NCBI GenBank assembly: GCA_024642205.1
Contig: JAHEBQ010000007.1
Span: forward strand, 1-64,000
Length of the DNA: 64,000 nucleotides
Reading direction: 5' to 3'
DNA from: Planctomycetaceae bacterium
Lineage (GTDB): Bacteria > Planctomycetota > Planctomycetia > Pirellulales > Pirellulaceae
Numbering within the stretch: the stretch's first letter is position 1; every line of letters starts with the position of its first letter. Shown piece by piece: positions 61,234 through 64,000 of the stretch. A program made the position numbers and the translations under genes. The notes under the pieces were generated by a model. It was not told where the DNA came from. It made no database searches and saw only the letters and a list, made by a program, of their open reading frames with translations.

Positions 61234-62028
61234 ATGGCAGACGAGCAACAACCAAAATATTCCAGGGATGAACCGCCACGAACACACGTATCGGCCCGTG
61301 TGCCGGATTCGATTGGTTTGGGTGTCTTTGCGTCGACGACAGTCGTAATGGCAACGCCCCATGAACTGGTTCTGGACTTTCTTCAGATCTTGATTCAACC
61401 ACATCAGTTGGTTTCGCGTGTGATTGTACCTTGGCCGACCGTGCCTCAACTCATTGTGGCATTGCGTCAAGACCTGGGTAAATACGATGCGCGATTTCGC
61501 CGGTCGGATTTGGTCACGGTCGACAAAAAACACCTGAAAAAAGCAACCGAGCAAGTCCCATCCCCGGCAACGCCGGACGATCCGGTAGAGCAATCGCGGC
61601 AACCGGGTATTCCGGGCAACGCGTTACCAGTGCAATCGACCTTCGAATCCGCAAGCCCGTCACCCGCCGCGTCCAATCCTCCCGAGTCCGATCCTCCCGC
61701 GTCTAATCCTCCCGCGTCTAATCCTCCCGCGTCCGGTTCCCCCGTGCCCCTTCCCCCTTCTCCGGGCGGTGACAAACCGGTCATTGTCACGCGGCAAGTT
61801 CGGGCACAGAGTTTTTACGACGAATTGCGACTTGATAACGAAGTTCTCCGTGGAAATTACGCCAACGGCGCCATGATCAACCACACCGAATTCGAGTTTA
61901 AAATTGACTTTTTAACCACTTTAGCTCCCCATCCAGTTGTGACGGCGAGGATTTTTCTTGCTGAACCACAAGTACGTCGGTTACTGGCCGCGATCGAAGA
62001 AAATGAAGGGCGTCGACGTCGGTCGTAG
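61234..62028 (+). CDS. protein with two DUF3467-like domains joined by a proline-rich repeat linker
   Basis: 264 residues. The ATG at 61234 is preceded by AAGGAAG. Domain one (about residues 17-83) has VPDSIGLGVFASTTVVMATPHELVLDFL (key part FASTTVVMATPHELVLDF) and ends LIVALRQDLGKY. Residues about 105-185 are a Pro/Ser/Ala-rich linker with repeats of Asn-Pro-Pro-Ala-Ser. Domain two (about 200-255) has YANGAMINHTEFEFKIDF then EPQVRRLLAAIEEN. DUF3467 proteins are about 100 residues and occur singly in most bacteria. The duplication suggests a built-in dimer. Function unknown. No signal peptide. Confidence 0.8.
   Translation: MADEQQPKYSRDEPPRTHVSARVPDSIGLGVFASTTVVMATPHELVLDFLQILIQPHQLVSRVIVPWPTVPQLIVALRQDLGKYDARFRRSDLVTVDKKHLKKATEQVPSPATPDDPVEQSRQPGIPGNALPVQSTFESASPSPAASNPPESDPPASNPPASNPPASGSPVPLPPSPGGDKPVIVTRQVRAQSFYDELRLDNEVLRGNYANGAMINHTEFEFKIDFLTTLAPHPVVTARIFLAEPQVRRLLAAIEENEGRRRRS
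61675..61734 (+). repeat. 15-base tandem repeat in the DUF3467 linker
   Basis: Four units of the form AATCCTCCCGCGTCT start at 61675, 61690, 61705 and 61720, with one to two changes in the first two. They encode Asn/Asp-Pro-Pro-Ala/Glu-Ser. Copy number probably varies between strains. Confidence 0.9.
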
Positions 62029-62465
62029 TTGCCTGGCCGAGTCGATTCTCGCCGGATCGGGCTTTCAGCGAGTCTCCGAGATATACCAGAATTCGGTCCG
62101 AAGGCACGATTATTTCAAATCTCCTCCGGGTTAATTTGCGGGGCAGATTCGTCCGCCGCGTCGATCGTCTACCGAACCGCTCTCAATTTGGTGCACCCCA
62201 AGACAAAAAGAAATTCGTTGGAATTGGTGACTTGTCAGTTTTTTCTTAATCTCAATTGCCGTCTCAGGACGTCGAGTCGATCAAGACTTGTCTTGAAATG
62301 CCATCTGCCCAGCTGCCGTCGGCGATGTCAGATCTCACAAATCGGGTTTTTGTGCAAAACTCAGGGGCTGGCTCGATGACTTGGCACTCGTACGGGATTA
62401 CCATGACCTGCAGAAATGAAACTGCGATTGTTCGTACCGACACTGCACCGGAATGGAATATCGCG
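62029..62465. other. spacer, nothing recognised
   Basis: About 440 bases after the DUF3467 gene. A plus-strand frame from 62256 runs into the next candidate gene but its first part is not protein-like. Confidence 0.3.
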
Positions 62466-62756
62466 ATGAATTTATTCTGGATCGTTTCCGGTAGCTTGAC
62501 CGTGACTGCTCTCGTCACGATTTTGTTGTCAGCCAATCGACACCAGTGGATGCCTGCATCTCAAACTGCCAGGGCCTTTTGGTTGATGGCGGCGATGTCG
62601 ACAGGAGCCCTGCTGATTTTTATTGGCGCCACGGTAAGCGATCTAATTCCCGATAACACGATGGTTGATGATGGGGCCTTGGCGGTAACGGGCAATTTGA
62701 CCGGTTTTCTTCTGGTACATGGACCGTGGCCAAACGATTCGAAACATGCTGATTGA
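62466..62756 (+). CDS. possible small membrane protein, 96 aa
   Basis: Not recognised. The ATG at 62466 starts a clear membrane segment (LFWIVSGSLTVTALVTILL, residues 3-21). A second follows at about 37-57 (FWLMAAMSTGALLIFIGATV), separated by a polar loop ending in Arg. The last 35 residues are polar and Gly/Pro-rich. The open frame continues upstream to 62256 but without hydrophobic features. A poor ribosome site lowers confidence. Confidence 0.4.
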   Translation: MNLFWIVSGSLTVTALVTILLSANRHQWMPASQTARAFWLMAAMSTGALLIFIGATVSDLIPDNTMVDDGALAVTGNLTGFLLVHGPWPNDSKHAD

Positions 62757-63003
62757 AAATCGAATACACTGGTAACGAAAGTCCGCTGGGCCTGATCGGA
62801 ACATCCAACGATGTACACTTCACTTCTCGAGCTTTCGTCGTCACAATTAATGAAAGTAGTTTTGTCTTGTACCAGACGATTGGGTGGAGGCAGGCCTGGT
62901 ATCTCCCGTTCTGCGGCCTGACCTGGGTGCACCTGCGGGGTGAACCAATTACCGTTTGAGGACAGGCGATCACTGTTGTAATGATTCAAGGGAGATATTC
63001 GCG

Positions 63004-63420
63004 ATGACACAGGCAGAATTAGAGGAGTATTTAGTTGCGCTCGACGAGGTTCAGCGAGTTGAGAACTTTGGCTATTCATTTTTCTTTGTTGGCGATGACC
63101 ATCGAATGCCGTTCGTGACCATCGCCAATTCCGACAACGAGTTCGACAATGTTTCGAACCTCAATCGCGAGGGCGTGTTTCGTGTCAACATTGGCATCAA
63201 GAAGGAAACGTTCAAGGGTTTGATTACCGAACCCGCTTCTGACTCAATTGACTACTCGGTGCTCAACACATTCCTTCCGCATCCCGATTACGCGAAGCAG
63301 TACTTCGTCTGCATACTCAATCCGACCGGAAGTAACCTCGAATTGGCGAAACAGTTGATAACGGAGGCGCATTCTATCGCGGCGCGGAGGTTTCGACGCA
63401 AGACCGAGACTTCGGAGTAA
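63004..63420 (+). CDS. DUF6194 family protein
   Basis: A 138-residue soluble protein. The ATG has AGGGAG about nine bases upstream. It shows the DUF6194 order: an N-terminal helix (AELEEYLVAL), FGYSFFFVGDDHRMPFVTIAN (key part FFFVGDDHRMPFVTI), the NLNREGVFRVNIGIKKETF segment, and LLPHPxYxxQ-like TFLPHPDYAKQYFVCILNPT (key part LPHPDYAKQYFVCILNP). The last helix is basic. Function is unknown. No operon partner visible. Confidence 0.85.
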   Translation: MTQAELEEYLVALDEVQRVENFGYSFFFVGDDHRMPFVTIANSDNEFDNVSNLNREGVFRVNIGIKKETFKGLITEPASDSIDYSVLNTFLPHPDYAKQYFVCILNPTGSNLELAKQLITEAHSIAARRFRRKTETSE

Positions 63421-63913
63421 ATCGGCCGGATCATGTCAAAATGGTGAATTTGAGCCTTTAAAAAGGCGGACGTCACTTGACGCTTCACTTTCAGCAACGC
63501 CTGCCTCGGCGACCACGCGAACCGCTTGTCGCATGCGATAATATACCCGCCAATCCAACGGTTGTGATGAACGACGGGTCGTTGCCGATGCCGGTTGAAG
63601 CGTATCGGTTCAAAAACGACGGGGACTCAATGTGTCGAATTGGCTGGCTCATGCCAAAATTCACCTTCATGCGATTTCCGTTTCATCCGCTCCGGCGTCG
63701 TTAACGGATGCGAAATTCGGATGGTCGCCATTTGGGTTTGGACGAGTTATTTCCAGACTTAACGGCTCCAGACAGGCACTTATTTCTTCCCAACCGCGAG
63801 CGAATGCGACATAATCTGGCGACTCGTTGGCGGCTGCGCTGCGGATTACGATCAGCTTTGTTACCAGTCGGACCTGGTTTTAATCCTTGCCGATTGAAAA
63901 CGGGAGAAAAAAC
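63421..63913. other. spacer, nothing recognised
   Basis: About 490 bases between the DUF6194 gene and the secreted protein cut by the window end. No gene seen. Confidence 0.3.
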
Positions 63914-64000
63914 ATGCACGTAAATGAAGCTCATCGTATTGTATTTTTGTCGATTGCCATCGCGATTTTTGCTGGCCCACAGGTGCTGTCTGCCCAAGGC
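63914..64000 (+). CDS. start of a secreted protein, cut by the window end
   Basis: The ATG at 63914 has CGGGAGAA six to eight bases upstream. The 29 codons seen encode a basic start and a hydrophobic stretch (IVFLSIAIAIFAG) with a cleavage site near VLSAQG, a signal peptide. The frame is open to the window end. The mature protein lies beyond, so no family can be given. Confidence 0.65.
   Translation, partial: MHVNEAHRIVFLSIAIAIFAGPQVLSAQG

Noticed and set aside
62753-62959. Open frame of 68 codons starting at TTG after the small membrane gene
   Set aside because: Overlap with the upstream stop is suggestive, but there is no ribosome site or recognisable feature.
1-64000. tRNA, rRNA, CRISPR arrays, insertion sequences, prophage
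   Set aside because: Looked for by eye; none recognised. A tRNA scan and IS search would be decisive.

Overview
The window looks like chromosomal DNA of a planctomycete, most likely from the Pirellulales side of the phylum. The basis is gene content: a giant secreted PVC-type protein joining a ceramidase-like domain, a beta-propeller dehydrogenase domain, HEAT-like repeats and a c-type heme domain; the typical planctomycete start of an ECF sigma factor (as a fossil); many secreted or lipid-anchored proteins; and loosely packed genes separated by long spacers. No tRNA, rRNA, CRISPR array, insertion sequence or phage gene was recognised. Genus and species cannot be told from what is visible.

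Layout. 1-14.8 kb: scattered genes, including a subtilisin-like protease, an ECF sigma pseudogene, small membrane proteins, a DUF1697 protein, the ceramidase/PVC-cytochrome protein and a double alpha/beta hydrolase. 15.2-26.6 kb: a stress and housekeeping block with Hsp20 and DnaJ (translationally coupled), a PAC2 protein, a MgtC/DUF4010 membrane protein, two MFS-type transporters, UspA, a proline-rich repeat protein, a small c-type cytochrome, a CBS-pair protein and a PP2C phosphatase. 27.6-36.3 kb: a complete cbb3 oxidase locus, ccoNO (fused)-ccoQ-ccoP-ccoG-ccoH-TauE/SafE-like-ccoI-ccoS, with ATGA overlaps at several joints. 36.4-48.6 kb: metal and redox genes, namely a P1B-4-type metal ATPase, a DUF2202 protein, a second CBS-pair protein, an OmpH/Skp-like protein, a DUF3365 heme protein, and an operon of membrane fusion protein, RND pump and cysteine-rich lipoprotein. 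48.5-52.0 kb: an ArsR regulator, an unknown protein, two YeeE/YedE half-channels and a 29-residue membrane peptide, with a secreted phosphatase-like/methyltransferase fusion running divergently from the regulator. 52.3-64 kb: a PQQ/Kelch double propeller protein, a DksA-type zinc finger protein, an isoprenylcysteine-methyltransferase-like membrane protein, GNAT, DUF2807, a beta-lactamase-type serine hydrolase, a doubled DUF3467 protein, DUF6194, and the start of a secreted protein cut by the window edge.

How they fit together. The cbb3 locus encodes a high-affinity terminal oxidase with its copper ATPase and assembly factors. The flanking UspA, CBS, Hsp20/DnaJ and small heme proteins suggest a neighbourhood for low-oxygen or redox stress, but this is inference from position. 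The ArsR-YeeE/YedE cassette resembles the bigR-type sulfur/persulfide operons of Proteobacteria, with a DUF442-like domain here fused to a methyltransferase and carrying an export signal. This is the most interesting candidate for an undescribed system in the window.
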